Positions 15,367-26,877 are shown, counted from the stretch's first letter. The stretch is 46,998 nt of DNA from Saprospiraceae bacterium (GCA_029212405.1 JARGNR010000017.1:25738-72735), one strand, 5' to 3'. The notes: a model not told the origin generated them from the sequence alone. Program-made: numbers and translations.

Positions 15367-18300
15367 TTATTCTGCTACTTCTTCCATTTCCTCTAGTTCT
15401 ACAACTGGATCCTTCTGAGTCACAATCATATTTCTAAATTTCTTATGTCCTGTACCTGCTGGAATATTCTTTCCAACAATTACATTCTCTTTCAGACCAG
15501 ATAAGTAATCTACTTTCGCATTAATTGCAGCAGTACTCAATACTTTTGTTGTCTCTTGGAATGATGCTGCTGATATCCAACTGTATACACCCAAAGATGC
15601 TCTAGTAATACCTTGCAACAATGTAGTGGAAGTTGCTGATATAGCATCTCTTGCTGTCACAGGTTTCAAATCATTTCTCTTAAGGTGTGAGTTTTCTTCT
15701 CTCATCTCTCTTACACTTACCAATTGTCCCACTTTAAGATTTGTTGATTCTCCACTATCTTCGATAACTTTTTTGTCATAGATCCAATCGTTTTGTTCCA
15801 TGAAGTTTACTCTCTCCACTGCTTCACCTTCTAAGAATGAAGTGTCTCCCGGATCGATGATCTGTACTCTTCTCATCATCTGTCTCACAATCACCTCAAT
15901 GTGCTTATCATTAATGCTGATACCTTGTGATCGATATACCTCCTGTACCCCATTTACTAAGTAAGACTGTACTGCAAATGGTCCTCTAATGTTTAGAATA
16001 TCCAGTGGTGATGTTGCACCATCTGAAATTTGAGATCCTGCTCTCACAAAATCACCTTCTTGAACAAGGATGTGCTTAGAAAGTCCTACCAAGTATTTCT
16101 TTCTTTGGCCAGTCTTCTCATCATCGATGAAAATCTCTCTGTTACCTCTTTTGATCTTACCGAAAGAAACAATACCATCTATTTCAGCAGTTACTGCCGG
16201 ATTTGACGGATTTCTCGCTTCAAACAATTCAGTTACCCTTGGAAGACCACCGGTGATATCCTGTACCCCACTCGCCTTTCTAGGTATCTTAACAATTGTT
16301 TGACCTGGTTTCACATCTGATCCGTCTTCCACAGAAATGTATGATCCTACAGGAAGGTTGTAACTCTTAAGTTCTTCTCCTCCAGGACTAACAATCTTAA
16401 TGGTTGGAATCTTTTTCTTATTCTTAGATTCAACAATTACTTTTTCAGCAAACCCAGTAATATCATCTTTTTCAACTCGGAATGTGATACCTTCTTCAAT
16501 AGACTCGTACTGAACAATACCTCCATCCTCTGTGATGATTACCGCGTTAAATGGATCCCATTGACAAACAACATCTTCTTTCTTAATCTTCTTGCCATCA
16601 GAAACAAATAATTCAGAACCATAAGGGATATACAATGTAGAGAATAATTTTCCTGTCTCCTCATCTTTCACCTTGATCTCACCAGATCTAGAAACAACGA
16701 CATCTTTTTTAGTGTCTTTATCCTTTACGGTTTTAATATTATCAAATTCAAGAACACCATCAAACTTAGATTTCAAGTCTGATTCTTGTTTTGATACGGA
16801 AGCGATACCACCCACGTGGAAGGTTCTCAATGTCAACTGTGTTCCTGGCTCACCAATACTTTGTGCAGCAATAATTCCAACAGCGTCTCCAATTTCTGCA
16901 ATTCTACCAGAAGCAAGATTCTTACCGTAACATTTTCTACAAACACCAGATTTAGTCTCACATGTTAGTACAGAACGTATTGTTACGGATTCAACTCCAG
17001 CATCTTCAATAGCTTGAGCTATTTCTGGAGAAATGTATTCTCCTGCCTCTAAGATGATAGAATCATCTACAGGGTTTAATACATTATGCAATGTATATCT
17101 TCCTTCAATTCTTGCACCAAGAGTTTCTATGACGTTTTCACTCTCCTTCAAGGCCATTGTATCGATACCTCTTAAAGTATCACAATCTTCTTCCATGATA
17201 ATGACATCCTGAGAAACATCTACTAACCTTCTGGTCAAATAACCCGCATCGGCAGTTTTCAAGGCTGTATCTGCCAAACCTTTTCTCGCACCGTGTGTAG
17301 AGATAAAGTATTCAAGAACTGAAAGACCTTCTAAGAAATTAGAAAGAATTGGATTCTCAATAATCGCTCCACCAGTATCTCCTGATTTTCTAGGCTTGGC
17401 CATCAATCCTCTTAATCCACACAACTGCTTAATCTGCTGTTTTGATCCCCTTGCACCTGAATCCAACATCATATATACAGAATTGAATCCTCCTTTGTGC
17501 TCAGCCAACTCTTTCATCAAGTTATCTGTTATAGCTGAATCGGCAGTAGTCCAAGTTGCAATAATTTTGTTGTATCGCTCATTACCTGTGATAAGACCCA
17601 TATTATAGTTCTCCCACACTTCATCTACCTCATCTTGCGCTTTAATCAATGTCTGCTCCTTCACTGTAGGGTTAATTAAATCACCAAGGTTAAACGATAG
17701 TCCACCTTTAAATGACCAATAGAATCCCATATCCTTGATCTTGTCAAGAAATTCTGCAGTTACAGAAAAATCAGTTCTTGTGATGATTCCGCTTATTACT
17801 TTCTTTAAGTTTTTCTTCGTCAATAAATCATTGATATATGGTACTGATTCCGGCACTGCTTCATTGAATAAAACTCGACCTACCGTAGTATCAATTAATT
17901 TAATGACCATATTTCCTTCTTCATCTTCCACTCTTGCTTTCGTCTTAATAGGAGCATGCAATTCAGCAGCTCCCTCATTGTAAGCAATAATTACTTCTTC
18001 TGAAGAATAAAATTTCATATCTGCTCCCTTCGTTGGAGAGTTAGGATCTGCCTGCTTAGTCAAATAATACAGACCCAATACCATATCCTGCGAAGGTAAA
18101 GTAATAGGTGATCCATCTTGTGGGTTCAACATGTTGTGTGCTGATAGCATCAACATTTGAGTTTCCAATATCGCAGCATGACTCAACGGTACGTGTACCG
18201 CCATCTGGTCACCATCAAAATCCGCATTAAATGCTCCACAAACCAATGGGTGCAATTGAATTGCTTTTCCCTCTACTAATGTTGGTTGGAATGCTTGGAT

Positions 18301-19638
18301 TGATAATCTGTGCAACGTTGGAGCCCTGTTTAACATGATTGGGTGCCCTTTAAGAATATTCTCAAGTATCTCCCAAATCACAGGATCTTTTCTGTCTACT
18401 AATTTCTTAGCTGACTTCACCGTTTTAACGATTCCTCTTTCAATTAATTTTCTGATTACAAATGGTTTGAACAACTCTGCTGCCATTCCTTTAGGAAGAC
18501 CACATTCATGTAATTTTAATGTAGGACCTACTACAATTACAGATCTACCAGAGTAATCCACCCTTTTTCCAAGAAGGTTTTGTCTAAATCTACCTTGTTT
18601 TCCTTTAAGGATATCTGAAAGTGATTTAAGCGCTCTACCTCCCTCTGCTTTAACAGCATTGGACTTTCTCGAGTTATCAAATAAAGAATCTACTGCTTCT
18701 TGAAGCATTCTCTTTTCATTTCTAAGAATTACTTCAGGAGCCTTAATTTCCAACAGCCTTTTTAATCGGTTGTTTCTAATAATTACTCTTCTGTACAAGT
18801 CATTCAAATCTGAACTTGCAAATCTACCTCCATCCAAAGGAACCAACGGTCTCAATTCTGGTGGTATAACTGGCAAGTACTGAATGACGGCCCATTCTGG
18901 TTTATTCTCAATCCTTGATTGTCCATCTCTGAACGCCTCCACTACTCTAAGTCTCTTTAAAGCCTCAGATTTTCTTTGCTGAGATGTTTCATTGGCAGCT
19001 TGGTGTCTTAGGTCAAATGACAATTGATCCAAATCCAACCTTTCAAGTAATGCTTTCACCGATTCTGCACCCATCAAAGCGATAAACTTGGTAGGGTCAC
19101 TATCCTCTAACATTTGATTACCCTCTGGCAATGTATCCAATACCTCGAAGTATTCTTCTTCCGTTAAAAGATCCATTTTTGCCAATTCACCTTCTTTAGC
19201 TCCTGGCTGAATTACTACATATCTCTCGTAGTAAATAATGGTCTCTAATTTTTTTGAAGAAAGTCCTAATAAGTATCCAATTTTATTTGGAAGTGATTTG
19301 AAGAACCAAATATGTACTACTGGCACCACCAATTTAATGTGACCCATTCTCTCTCTTCTTACCTTTTTCTCGGTAACTTCTACACCACATCTGTCACAAA
19401 CAATACCTTTGTATCTGATTCTTTTATACTTACCACAATAACATTCGTAATCTTTTACAGGTCCAAAAATTCGCTCACAAAAGAGACCATCTCTTTCTGG
19501 CTTATAAGACCTGTAATTAATCGTCTCAGGCTTTAATACCTCTCCAAATGATCTTTCAAGAATATCGTCTGGAGAACATAGACTGATTGTGATCGTATCG
19601 AATGGTTTTCTAGTATTAACATTCTTTTTAAATGGCAT
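15367..19638 (-). CDS. rpoC: DNA-directed RNA polymerase subunit beta'
   Basis: The 1423-residue catalytic subunit. The first zinc site is Cys66, Cys68, Cys81 and Cys84 ([17 protein letters not shown]). The catalytic magnesium loop [12 protein letters not shown] spans residues 471-482, with Asp473, Asp475 and Asp477. The second zinc site includes Cys893, Cys900 and Cys903 ([14 protein letters not shown]). The bridge-helix and trigger-loop region follows, with [13 protein letters not shown]. The acidic tail ([12 protein letters not shown]) is common in Bacteroidota. It is the last gene of the secE-to-rpoC block, 65 nt after rpoB, with a hairpin in the gap and a strong terminator beyond it. No truncation is seen. 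Confidence 0.99.
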   Translation of the reverse strand: MPFKKNVNTRKPFDTITISLCSPDDILERSFGEVLKPETINYRSYKPERDGLFCERIFGPVKDYECYCGKYKRIRYKGIVCDRCGVEVTEKKVRRERMGHIKLVVPVVHIWFFKSLPNKIGYLLGLSSKKLETIIYYERYVVIQPGAKEGELAKMDLLTEEEYFEVLDTLPEGNQMLEDSDPTKFIALMGAESVKALLERLDLDQLSFDLRHQAANETSQQRKSEALKRLRVVEAFRDGQSRIENKPEWAVIQYLPVIPPELRPLVPLDGGRFASSDLNDLYRRVIIRNNRLKRLLEIKAPEVILRNEKRMLQEAVDSLFDNSRKSNAVKAEGGRALKSLSDILKGKQGRFRQNLLGKRVDYSGRSVIVVGPTLKLHECGLPKGMAAELFKPFVIRKLIERGIVKTVKSAKKLVDRKDPVIWEILENILKGHPIMLNRAPTLHRLSIQAFQPTLVEGKAIQLHPLVCGAFNADFDGDQMAVHVPLSHAAILETQMLMLSAHNMLNPQDGSPITLPSQDMVLGLYYLTKQADPNSPTKGADMKFYSSEEVIIAYNEGAAELHAPIKTKARVEDEEGNMVIKLIDTTVGRVLFNEAVPESVPYINDLLTKKNLKKVISGIITRTDFSVTAEFLDKIKDMGFYWSFKGGLSFNLGDLINPTVKEQTLIKAQDEVDEVWENYNMGLITGNERYNKIIATWTTADSAITDNLMKELAEHKGGFNSVYMMLDSGARGSKQQIKQLCGLRGLMAKPRKSGDTGGAIIENPILSNFLEGLSVLEYFISTHGARKGLADTALKTADAGYLTRRLVDVSQDVIIMEEDCDTLRGIDTMALKESENVIETLGARIEGRYTLHNVLNPVDDSIILEAGEYISPEIAQAIEDAGVESVTIRSVLTCETKSGVCRKCYGKNLASGRIAEIGDAVGIIAAQSIGEPGTQLTLRTFHVGGIASVSKQESDLKSKFDGVLEFDNIKTVKDKDTKKDVVVSRSGEIKVKDEETGKLFSTLYIPYGSELFVSDGKKIKKEDVVCQWDPFNAVIITEDGGIVQYESIEEGITFRVEKDDITGFAEKVIVESKNKKKIPTIKIVSPGGEELKSYNLPVGSYISVEDGSDVKPGQTIVKIPRKASGVQDITGGLPRVTELFEARNPSNPAVTAEIDGIVSFGKIKRGNREIFIDDEKTGQRKKYLVGLSKHILVQEGDFVRAGSQISDGATSPLDILNIRGPFAVQSYLVNGVQEVYRSQGISINDKHIEVIVRQMMRRVQIIDPGDTSFLEGEAVERVNFMEQNDWIYDKKVIEDSGESTNLKVGQLVSVREMREENSHLKRNDLKPVTARDAISATSTTLLQGITRASLGVYSWISAASFQETTKVLSTAAINAKVDYLSGLKENVIVGKNIPAGTGHKKFRNMIVTQKDPVVELEEMEEVAE

Positions 19639-19661
19639 AATTCCCTATTTATATTGTTTGC

Positions 19662-19686
19662 GGAATAGTGGAAAAACCTCTATTCC
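19662..19686 (-). other. Stem-loop in the rpoB-rpoC gap
   Basis: GGAATAG pairs with CTATTCC, with a further GG/CC pair inside across a T-T mismatch and a five-nt loop. It occupies the 65-nt rpoB-rpoC gap, 23 nt before the rpoC start. The minus-strand RNA has no U-tract after it, so an mRNA processing or stability element is more likely than a terminator. Confidence 0.45.
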
Positions 19687-19703
19687 AAAGAATATTCAAA
19701 ATA

Positions 19704-22700
19704 TTAGTCAAATTTGACATCAAGAGCCAATCCTCTCAATTCATGTACAAGTACATTGAAGGATTCTGGTATACTCGGCTCCGGAAGGTTTTCACCTTTT
19801 ACGATTGCTTCATATGCCTTTGCTCTACCAATAATATCATCTGACTTAATGGTCAACAACTCTCGCAATACATTGGATGCTCCATATGCTTCAAGAGCCC
19901 ATACTTCCATCTCACCAAATCTCTGACCACCAAATTGTGCTTTACCACCTAATGGTTGTTGTGTGATCAATGAGTAAGGCCCGATAGATCTAGCGTGCAT
20001 CTTATCATCAACCATGTGAGATAATTTCAGCATGTAGATCACTCCAACCGTTGCTTGCTGGTGGAATTTATCTCCCGTCTCTCCATCATGAAGATACGTT
20101 TGACCTAAAGATGGTAGATTTGCCTTTTCACATTCTGCATCAATTTCTGCCATACTTGCTCCATCAAAAATTGGCGTAGCATACTTGACACCCATCTTCT
20201 TACCAGCCCATCCAAGAACCGTTTCGAAAATCTGTCCCAAATTCATCCTTGAAGGTACACCTAGTGGATTCAATACAATATCAACTGGAGTTCCATCCGC
20301 CAAGAATGGCATATCTTCCACTCTTACAATTCTAGATACAATTCCTTTATTACCGTGTCGACCAGCAAGCTTATCTCCCACTTTCAGTTTTCTCTTCTTA
20401 GCCATATAAACTTTAGCTAATTTAAGAACTCCAGCAGGTAGCTCATCTCCAATCGATATATTGAACTTCTCTCTCTTGTATTTTCCTACTTCTTCATTTA
20501 CTTTAATATTGTAATTATGAAGTAGTCTAGCAACAGAACCATTAATGCCATCATCCGTGGTCCAACCAGAATAATCTACTTGAGTATAATCCAATTCTTT
20601 TAAATCCTTAACAACAAACTTTTTCCCTTTTGAGATGAGCTCTTCGTTGTAGATACTCTTTACTCCCTGAGAAGTTTTCCCTTTCACTAGGATCATAAGT
20701 TTATCAACAAGGATCGTCTTCAACTCGTTGATTGCAATAGCATGCTTATCCTCTAATTTTGAAAGCAATTCTTTTTCCTGAACTTTCTGGAATTTATCCT
20801 TTTTCGCTCTGGCAAACAATTGCTTACCAATAATTACTCCTTTTGTTGATGGAGGTGCTTTTAATGAAGCATCTTTCACATCACCCGCTTTATCACCAAA
20901 GATTGCTCTCAACAACTTCTCTTCTGGTGTAGGATCAGATTCTCCTTTTGGAGTAATTTTTCCAATTAATATATCTCCTTCTCGAACCCAAGCACCAACT
21001 CTGATAATTCCATTTTCATCCAAGTCTTTTGTTGCCTCTTCAGAAACGTTAGGAATATCATTTGTCAATTCTTCTTCACCCAACTTCGTATCTCGAATGT
21101 CGATGTCAAAGTTTTCAATATGTAATGAAGTGAAAATATCTTCTTTTACAACTCTTTCTGACAATACAATCGCATCCTCAAAGTTGTATCCTTTCCAAGG
21201 CATGAAGGCAACCATCAAGTTTTGACCAAGTGCCAATTCTCCTTTCTCTGTTGCATATCCATCACAAAGCAATGAACCTTTTGCCACTCTCATTCCTTTT
21301 GAAACAATAGGCTTCAAATTAATAGAAGTACCTTGGTTGGTTCTTCTAAACTTCGTAAGGTTATACGTCTTTGTGTTATCTTCAAAAGAAACTAATTGTT
21401 CTTCTTCCGTTCTATCATATCGAATAACAATCTTACTTGCATCCACATATTCTACAACTCCATCACCCTCTGCATTGATCAACATTCTTGAATCCTCAGC
21501 AACTTGCTTTTCAATACCTGTTCCAACAATCGGACTTCTAGGCTTCACCAAAGGTACTGCCTGACGTTGCATGTTAGATCCCATCAATGCCCTGTTGGCA
21601 TCATCATTTTCCAAGAAAGGAATCAATGAAGCAGAAACTCCAACAATCTGGTTGGGTGCTACATCCATATATTCGATTTCTTCTGGCGGAAGAACAGGGA
21701 AATCACCGTGCTCTCTACATTTGATTTTATCAGACGAAAATGCACCTGATTCATCAAAGTTGGCATTGGCTTGTGCAATCTTTTTGAAATCCTCTCCTTC
21801 TGCAGATAGATATTGTACGCCTCCATTGACATCCAATAGTCCATTCTCTACTTTTCGATATGGTGTTTCTAGAAATCCCATTTTATTGACTTTCGCCAAT
21901 ACACAAAGGGTAGATATCAATCCAATATTCGGCCCCTCTGGAGTTTCAATTGTACAAAGTCTTCCATAGTGAGAATAGTGAACATCTCTTACCTCAAAAC
22001 CTGCTCTTTCTCTTGAAAGTCCTCCAGGTCCTAAAGCTGAAATTCTTCGTTTGTGCGTAATTTCAGAAAGTGGATTCGTCTGATCAAGAAACTGAGACAA
22101 CTGTGATGTACCAAAAAATGAATTAATTACTGAAGATAGTGTTCTTGCATTAATCAAATCAATTGGCGTAAATACTTCATTATCTCTTACATTCATACGC
22201 TCTCTGATCGTTCTAGCCATTCTAGCCAAACCTACACCAAATTGAGCATATAATTGTTCTCCTACTGTTCTAATTCTTCTGTTTGATAAATGATCGATAT
22301 CATCCAATTCTGCTTTTTGGTTGATCAAACTTACCAAGTACTTCACAATAGCAATGATATCTTCTTTGGTCAATACCAACGTATCGCTACTTGTTCCAGA
22401 ATCTAATTTTCTATTGATCTTATATCGACCTACCTCACCCAGATTATATCTTTTATCTGAGAAGAACAACTTATCGATAATTCCTCTAGCTGTTTCTTCA
22501 TCCGGTGGATCTGTCCCTCTTAATTGTCTATATATTTGAGTAACCGCTTCTAGTTCAGAACTAGAAGGATCCTTCTGAAGTGTATTGTAGATTATTGTGT
22601 AATCTTCGTCAAGGTCTTCTTTCTGAAGGATTACTTTTTCAGCATTTGCCTCAATAATTAACTCAATATTTTCTTCATCCAAGATTACATCTCTCTCAAG

Positions 22701-23525
22701 AATAATCTCATTTCTTTCAATGGTTACAAGTTCTCCAGTATCCTCATCTACAAAATCTTCTGTCCACTTTTTCAGGATTCTTGCTGCCAATTTTCTTCCT
22801 ACGGCTTTTTTAAGCGTCTTAGGATCTACATCAATCTCTTCAGCCAAATCGAAAATATTCAGAATTTCTCTATCTGAATCATATCCGATCGCTCTAAGCA
22901 ATGTAGTAACTGGGAATTTTTTCTTTCTGTCAATGTATGCATACATTACAGAATTAATATCGGTAGCGAATTCCATCCAGGCTCCTTTAAAAGGAATTAC
23001 TCTGGCAGAATAGATTTTACTACCATTGGGGTGGAAACTCTGACTAAAGAATACTCCTGGAGATCTGTGTAATTGTGAAACCACAACACGCTCAGCACCA
23101 TTTATTACAAAAGTACCTCTAGGTGTCATATAGGGTATATTCCCTAGAAAAACATCCTGCACGATCGTTTGAAAATCTACGTGCTCTTCATCATTACACG
23201 ATAGTCTTAATTTCGCTTTAAGAGGAACACTGTAGGTTAAACCTCTCTGCATACACTCTTCTATGGAGTATCTAGGGGGGTCTACGAAATAATCAAGGAA
23301 TTCCAGTACGAAGATGTTTCTTGCGTCTGTAATTGGGAAATTTTCTTGAAATACTCGAAATAATCCTTCATTTCCCCTATTTTCTGGAGTCGTTTCCAAT
23401 TGGAAAAACTCCTTAAAGGATTTAAGCTGAATTTCAAGAAGGTCTGGATAATAAGAATCCAATCTCATTTTACCGAAATTGTGTCTTGTAGCTCCAGTAC
23501 TGGTAACTAATTCGTTAGATGCCAT
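19704..23525 (-). CDS. rpoB: DNA-directed RNA polymerase subunit beta
   Basis: I start at the ATG at 23525 ([11 protein letters not shown], 1273 residues) instead of an in-frame TTG 30 nt upstream, which lies inside a candidate hairpin. The rifampicin-pocket region is clear ([33 protein letters not shown]), as are the conserved blocks [22 protein letters not shown] and [10 protein letters not shown]. The C-terminal clamp-binding part includes [21 protein letters not shown]. All rifampicin-contact residues that I can judge look wild type. The 190-nt gap to rplL holds two hairpins that may adjust expression relative to the ribosomal genes. Confidence 0.99.
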   Translation of the reverse strand: MASNELVTSTGATRHNFGKMRLDSYYPDLLEIQLKSFKEFFQLETTPENRGNEGLFRVFQENFPITDARNIFVLEFLDYFVDPPRYSIEECMQRGLTYSVPLKAKLRLSCNDEEHVDFQTIVQDVFLGNIPYMTPRGTFVINGAERVVVSQLHRSPGVFFSQSFHPNGSKIYSARVIPFKGAWMEFATDINSVMYAYIDRKKKFPVTTLLRAIGYDSDREILNIFDLAEEIDVDPKTLKKAVGRKLAARILKKWTEDFVDEDTGELVTIERNEIILERDVILDEENIELIIEANAEKVILQKEDLDEDYTIIYNTLQKDPSSSELEAVTQIYRQLRGTDPPDEETARGIIDKLFFSDKRYNLGEVGRYKINRKLDSGTSSDTLVLTKEDIIAIVKYLVSLINQKAELDDIDHLSNRRIRTVGEQLYAQFGVGLARMARTIRERMNVRDNEVFTPIDLINARTLSSVINSFFGTSQLSQFLDQTNPLSEITHKRRISALGPGGLSRERAGFEVRDVHYSHYGRLCTIETPEGPNIGLISTLCVLAKVNKMGFLETPYRKVENGLLDVNGGVQYLSAEGEDFKKIAQANANFDESGAFSSDKIKCREHGDFPVLPPEEIEYMDVAPNQIVGVSASLIPFLENDDANRALMGSNMQRQAVPLVKPRSPIVGTGIEKQVAEDSRMLINAEGDGVVEYVDASKIVIRYDRTEEEQLVSFEDNTKTYNLTKFRRTNQGTSINLKPIVSKGMRVAKGSLLCDGYATEKGELALGQNLMVAFMPWKGYNFEDAIVLSERVVKEDIFTSLHIENFDIDIRDTKLGEEELTNDIPNVSEEATKDLDENGIIRVGAWVREGDILIGKITPKGESDPTPEEKLLRAIFGDKAGDVKDASLKAPPSTKGVIIGKQLFARAKKDKFQKVQEKELLSKLEDKHAIAINELKTILVDKLMILVKGKTSQGVKSIYNEELISKGKKFVVKDLKELDYTQVDYSGWTTDDGINGSVARLLHNYNIKVNEEVGKYKREKFNISIGDELPAGVLKLAKVYMAKKRKLKVGDKLAGRHGNKGIVSRIVRVEDMPFLADGTPVDIVLNPLGVPSRMNLGQIFETVLGWAGKKMGVKYATPIFDGASMAEIDAECEKANLPSLGQTYLHDGETGDKFHQQATVGVIYMLKLSHMVDDKMHARSIGPYSLITQQPLGGKAQFGGQRFGEMEVWALEAYGASNVLRELLTIKSDDIIGRAKAYEAIVKGENLPEPSIPESFNVLVHELRGLALDVKFD

Positions 23526-23549
23526 CCGATTGCGTTTAAAGAAAGTTAC

Positions 23550-23572
23550 AGACAAATAACTGCTATCTGTCT
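23550..23572 (-). other. Short stem-loop in the rpoB 5' region
   Basis: On the minus-strand RNA, AGACAGAUA pairs with UAUUUGUCU (9 bp, one G-U) around a five-nt loop, ending 24 nt before the rpoB ATG. It could affect rpoB translation or mark an RNA processing site. Seen by eye only. Confidence 0.4.
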
Positions 23573-23618
23573 AAATATGTTTTTGCAAAAACGATTTTCT
23601 TAATCAAAAACAACAATA

Positions 23619-23650
23619 GGCTTAACCCATACCCTCGTATGGATTAAGCC
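23619..23650 (-). other. Strong stem-loop in the rplL-rpoB gap (candidate attenuator or processing site)
   Basis: On the minus-strand RNA, GGCUUAAUCCAUAC pairs with GUAUGGGUUAAGCC to give a 14-bp stem with one U-G pair and a GAGG tetraloop. The same position is a C-A mismatch on the plus strand, so the structure suits the rplL-to-rpoB transcript. A U-rich stretch (UAUUGUUGUUUUUGAUU) follows, consistent with partial termination. In E. coli the same gap carries a partial attenuator and an RNase III site that lower rpoBC relative to the ribosomal genes. Confidence 0.65.
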
Positions 23651-23715
23651 AATCTTGTTATTTATTATGTGGACTATAAAGTTCCGTCATTAAAGGTCCT
23701 TGGTTTGAGTTAGAA

Positions 23716-24093
23716 TTACTTCAATTCTACGTCAGCACCAGCACCTTCAAGAGCAGCTTTAATAGATTCAGCTTCCGCTTTGTCTACACCTTCTTTGATT
23801 ACAGAAGGAGCACTATCTACTAAGTCTTTTGCGTCTTTAAGTCCTACACCAAGAAGATTTTTCACTTCTTTTACTACTGCTAATTTTGCAGCACCTGCTG
23901 AATTCAACATAATATCAAAAGAAGTTTGCTCTTCAGCTGCTGCTTCTCCGCCTCCAGCTCCACCTGCTGCTACTGCTACTGCTGCTGCTGCTGGCTCAAT
24001 GCCGTATTCTTCTTTAAGTATTTCTGCTAGTTCACTTACTTCTTTTACTGTAAGGTTTACTAATTGTTCTGCAAAGTCTTTTAAATCTGCCAT
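23716..24093 (-). CDS. rplL: 50S ribosomal protein L7/L12
   Basis: The 125-residue stalk protein has an N-terminal dimerisation helix region ([19 protein letters not shown], to about residue 33), an Ala/Gly-rich hinge (about 34-53), and a C-terminal factor-binding domain ([34 protein letters not shown]). It recruits elongation and initiation factors, including EF-Tu encoded in the same block. It is separated from rplJ by 87 nt and from rpoB by 190 nt, each gap holding a hairpin, consistent with its needing several copies per ribosome and separate control. Confidence 0.97.
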   Translation of the reverse strand: MADLKDFAEQLVNLTVKEVSELAEILKEEYGIEPAAAAVAVAAGGAGGGEAAAEEQTSFDIMLNSAGAAKLAVVKEVKNLLGVGLKDAKDLVDSAPSVIKEGVDKAEAESIKAALEGAGADVELK

Positions 24094-24136
24094 TTTAAAT
24101 GGTTTTAAATATTAATAATTACAATTCAAAAATATT

Positions 24137-24169
24137 GAGACGAATACTTGGAAGCTGTATTCGTATCTC
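24137..24169 (-). other. Stem-loop between rplJ and rplL
   Basis: On the minus strand, CGAATAC pairs with GTATTCG (7 bp), extended by GAGA/TCTC across a two-nt bulge, with a nine-nt loop. A T-rich tail (AATATTTTTG) follows, resembling a weak terminator. It lies midway in the 87-nt gap and could attenuate or stabilise the rplL message. Confidence 0.5.
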
Positions 24170-24180
24170 GAGTTGTTTTC

Positions 24181-24708
24181 TTAACCTCTTTCTTCAAGAG
24201 TTTTAAGAATTCCTGCAATCGTGCCACCACTGCTCTTAAGGGCAGAAATAACATTCTTTGCAGGAGATTGTAACAATCCTATAATTTCTCCTACAAGTTC
24301 GTCTTTAGATTTCAATGATGCTAATACATCCAATTGGTCATCACCAAGGAATACATCACTGTCAATGTAAGCCGCTTTTAATATCGGTCTTTCAAAGCTC
24401 TTTCTGAACTCTTGTATTACTTTCGCAGGTGCATTTCCTGTGTCTGCAAAGAAAACCGTAGTTTGCCCCTTAAGAGCTTCATACATTTCTTCAAAGTCAG
24501 CAGCTTTATCACCTACAGATTCCATTGCCTTTTGGGCAAGTGTATTTTTTACAACTTGTACTTCTATACCTTTTTCAAAGCATATTCTTCTGAGCTTAGA
24601 TATCTGCTCAACGGTCAGTGTAGAAGAATCAGCAAAGTAGAAGTATTGACTTCCGCTAAACTTTTCTTTCAACTGCTCTATTACTTGAGATTTTTCTGAT
24701 CTTGTCAT
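24181..24708 (-). CDS. rplJ: 50S ribosomal protein L10
   Basis: The 175-residue protein anchors L7/L12 dimers to 23S rRNA at the stalk base. The N-terminal globular part shows FYFADSSTLTVEQISKLRR and VVKNTLAQKAM; the C-terminal helix for L12 binding ends in IAGILKTLEERG. In many bacteria L10-L12 represses its own synthesis by binding a leader before rplJ. Here rplJ starts only 24 nt after rplA, leaving no room for that leader in the gap. Start at 24708 (MTRSEKSQVIEQL). Confidence 0.96.
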   Translation of the reverse strand: MTRSEKSQVIEQLKEKFSGSQYFYFADSSTLTVEQISKLRRICFEKGIEVQVVKNTLAQKAMESVGDKAADFEEMYEALKGQTTVFFADTGNAPAKVIQEFRKSFERPILKAAYIDSDVFLGDDQLDVLASLKSKDELVGEIIGLLQSPAKNVISALKSSGGTIAGILKTLEERG

Positions 24709-24732
24709 TTCAGCTATATTTTTAGAAAAAGG

Positions 24733-25425
24733 TTATTTAATTGATTTAGTATCTATTTTGATCCCTGGACTCATCGTAGATGCTACCGTCACAGATTTCA
24801 TATAAGTACCTTTCGCAGATGATGGCTTCATTTTTTCAATTGTTCCTAAAAGTTCTTGTGCATTTTCTGCCAACTTTTCAGGAGTAAATGACACTCTTCC
24901 AATTGAAGAATGAATGATACCATACTTGTCTACTCTAAAAGCGATCTTTCCTCCTTTAACATCACTTACTGCAGCACCTACATTTGGTGTTACTGTACCT
25001 GTCTTAGGATTCGGCATCAAACCTCTAGGTCCAAGAATTCTACCTACTCTACCAACTTTTGCCATTGTATTCGGCATTGCAATAATTACATCTACATCCG
25101 TCCAACCTTGTTGAATTTTTGTGATATACTCATCCAACCCAGCAAAGTCAGCACCCGCATCCAAAGCTTCTTGCTCTTTATCAGGTGTACATAAAACCAA
25201 TACTGTTTTAGATTTTCCTGTACCATTAGGTAATGTAACAGTACCTCTGATCGCTTGATCAGCTTTTCTTGGGTCAACGCCCAATCTGATGTGAAGATCT
25301 ACAGAAGCATCAAATTTTGTAAGATTTACATCTTTGACTACTTTCATAGCTTCATTCATCGGATACAGCTTTTCCGCCTCGAACTTGTCGGCGATTGCCT
25401 TTCTCTTTTTGCTTAATTTAGCCAT
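24733..25425 (-). CDS. rplA: 50S ribosomal protein L1
   Basis: The 230-residue L1-stalk protein shows the standard signature regions: [46 protein letters not shown] and [18 protein letters not shown]. It binds 23S rRNA helices 76-78 and helps release deacylated tRNA; in other bacteria it also represses the L11-L1 message by binding a leader before rplK. It lies 72 nt after rplK and 24 nt before rplJ. Confidence 0.97.
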   Translation of the reverse strand: MAKLSKKRKAIADKFEAEKLYPMNEAMKVVKDVNLTKFDASVDLHIRLGVDPRKADQAIRGTVTLPNGTGKSKTVLVLCTPDKEQEALDAGADFAGLDEYITKIQQGWTDVDVIIAMPNTMAKVGRVGRILGPRGLMPNPKTGTVTPNVGAAVSDVKGGKIAFRVDKYGIIHSSIGRVSFTPEKLAENAQELLGTIEKMKPSSAKGTYMKSVTVASTMSPGIKIDTKSIK

Positions 25426-25497
25426 ATAAAAATGTTTTGAGGTAATAACGATAGTTCTAAGACTACCTCCCTACCATATTTAATAATTCAATTAAAA

Positions 25498-25962
25498 TTA
25501 TGCCTCTTCTACTTCAGCTTCAGCTCCCCATGGAGGAGTTCCACTTACAGTCAATCCCATACTTCTTCCAGTACCCGCAATCATTTTCATTGCAGATTCT
25601 ATTGTAAAAGCATTAAGATCTGACATCTTGTCTTCAGCAATAACTTTAATTTGATCCCAAGAAACGGAACCAACTTTAGTTCTGTTTGACTCTGGAGATC
25701 CCTTTTTAATTTTTGCAGCTTCCATTAATTGTACAGCAGCTGGAGATGTCTTGATTACAAAATCAAATGACTTATCCTTATATACTGTAATAACAACTGG
25801 AACTACCTGACCTTGTTTTTCTTGCGTTCGGGCATTGAATCTCTTGCAAAATTCCATGATATTCAATCCCTTGGCACCCAAAGCCGGTCCTACTGGTGGA
25901 GATGGATTAGCTTGTCCACCCTTTACCTGCAACTTTACGAAACCTTCTATTTCCTTTGCCAT
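25498..25962 (-). CDS. rplK: 50S ribosomal protein L11
   Basis: The 154-residue protein has the N-terminal domain with [20 protein letters not shown] and the C-terminal rRNA-binding domain ([26 protein letters not shown]). It sits at the GTPase-associated centre and is needed for RelA-type stringent response. The C-terminus is longer than E. coli L11 by an acidic tail (GAEAEVEEA). It begins 100 nt after nusG; that gap holds small hairpins and is the natural place for an L1-responsive leader, though I cannot align a clear L1 site. Confidence 0.97.
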   Translation of the reverse strand: MAKEIEGFVKLQVKGGQANPSPPVGPALGAKGLNIMEFCKRFNARTQEKQGQVVPVVITVYKDKSFDFVIKTSPAAVQLMEAAKIKKGSPESNRTKVGSVSWDQIKVIAEDKMSDLNAFTIESAMKMIAGTGRSMGLTVSGTPPWGAEAEVEEA

Positions 25963-26015
25963 TTTATTGTTATTCTACGTTTAAAAATTGTTGACAATCG
26001 CAAAATGATCAAATA

Positions 26016-26054
26016 TTTCAGGGAAGCTTGAAACAGAAATCTGATCCTTTTGGA
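26016..26054 (-). other. Small inverted repeats in the nusG-rplK gap
   Basis: Two short elements are visible: TTTCAGG with CTTGAAA (26016-26033) and ATCC-AAAA-GGAT read on the minus strand (26042-26054). They occupy the 100-nt leader of rplK, where L1 autoregulation would be expected. Neither is long, and I cannot match them to a known L1 target. Confidence 0.3.
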
Positions 26055-26062
26055 TAGTTTGT

Positions 26063-26611
26063 CTATGTTTGTTTTTCAACTTGCATAAAGTTCAGCTCAA
26101 CTTCAGTACCTCTACCAAAGATTTTCACGATCACTTTAAGCTTTTTCTTTTCTTCATTTACTTCTTTGATGTCTCCTACAAAATCATTGAAAGGACCATC
26201 AATTATTTTAACAGTTTCTCCTACCAGATAAGGCTCAATCATTGCTTCAACAAGATCTTGTGAATCATCAACCTTTCCTAGCATTCTGTTTGCTTCAGAA
26301 GGTTGCATTGGTATCGGATTATTTCTGCCCAAGAAGTGAATGACATTGGTCATGTTTGAAATAGTTTGGATGATTTCTCCCGAGAATTTAGCTGGTATGG
26401 CTTCTACAAGGATATATCCAGGTAATATATTTCTCTCAAGAATTACCTTTTTACCATTTCTAATCTTGTACACTTTTTCAGATGGTACGAGTATCTGAGT
26501 TACATAATCTCCCCATCCATTCCTTTGAATTTCCAGTTCAATTCGTTCCTTTATTTTCTTTTCTTTTCCACTTATTACTCTAAGTGAATACCATCTTTTA
26601 TCGTCAGACAT
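26063..26611 (-). CDS. nusG: Transcription termination/antitermination factor NusG
   Basis: The 182-residue protein has the NGN domain (RWYSLRVISGKEKKIKER, ILPGYILVEAI) and the C-terminal KOW domain (VGETVKIIDGPFNDFVGDIKEV). NusG binds the RNA polymerase clamp encoded by rpoC here, and links polymerase with Rho or the ribosome. It follows secE by 24 nt, the conserved secE-nusG pair. Confidence 0.97.
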   Translation of the reverse strand: MSDDKRWYSLRVISGKEKKIKERIELEIQRNGWGDYVTQILVPSEKVYKIRNGKKVILERNILPGYILVEAIPAKFSGEIIQTISNMTNVIHFLGRNNPIPMQPSEANRMLGKVDDSQDLVEAMIEPYLVGETVKIIDGPFNDFVGDIKEVNEEKKKLKVIVKIFGRGTEVELNFMQVEKQT

Positions 26612-26635
26612 GATTCTTATCGTTTTTGCAAATTC

Positions 26636-26830
26636 TTATGAACCTATGTTATAAATTGTAGTAAGTGCGTTTTTCGATATAAAATCTAAAACAAAAACTA
26701 CTAAGGCAAAAATGATAGAAGCAATAATTACCAATCTGGAATTTGCCAATAACTCACCCCATGTTGGCCAAGTTACATTGTGCACCAGTTCGTTATAGCT
26801 TTCTTTAACGTACAAGAAAAAATCATTCAT
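26636..26830 (-). CDS. secE: Preprotein translocase subunit SecE
   Basis: The 64-residue short form has an amphipathic N-terminal helix (FLYVKESYNELVHNVTWPTW), the conserved TWPTWGEL hinge, and one membrane span (LVIIASIIFALVVFVLDF). It clamps SecY in the inner-membrane translocon, through which the many T9SS and Sus proteins in this window must pass. It lies 47 nt after tRNA-Trp and 24 nt before nusG. Confidence 0.95.
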   Translation of the reverse strand: MNDFFLYVKESYNELVHNVTWPTWGELLANSRLVIIASIIFALVVFVLDFISKNALTTIYNIGS

Positions 26831-26877
26831 GTTTACATTTTTTGAAGACTTATATAAAGTCCATTGTCAAAAACATT

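Noticed and set aside
23526-23555. Upstream TTG start for rpoB
   Set aside because: The added residues [10 protein letters not shown] are not family-like, and the TTG lies in a candidate hairpin; ATG at 23525 is better.
23780-24115. 111-residue plus-strand reading frame opposite rplL
   Set aside because: It mirrors the Ala-rich rplL coding sequence on the other strand; the L7/L12 frame is unmistakable.
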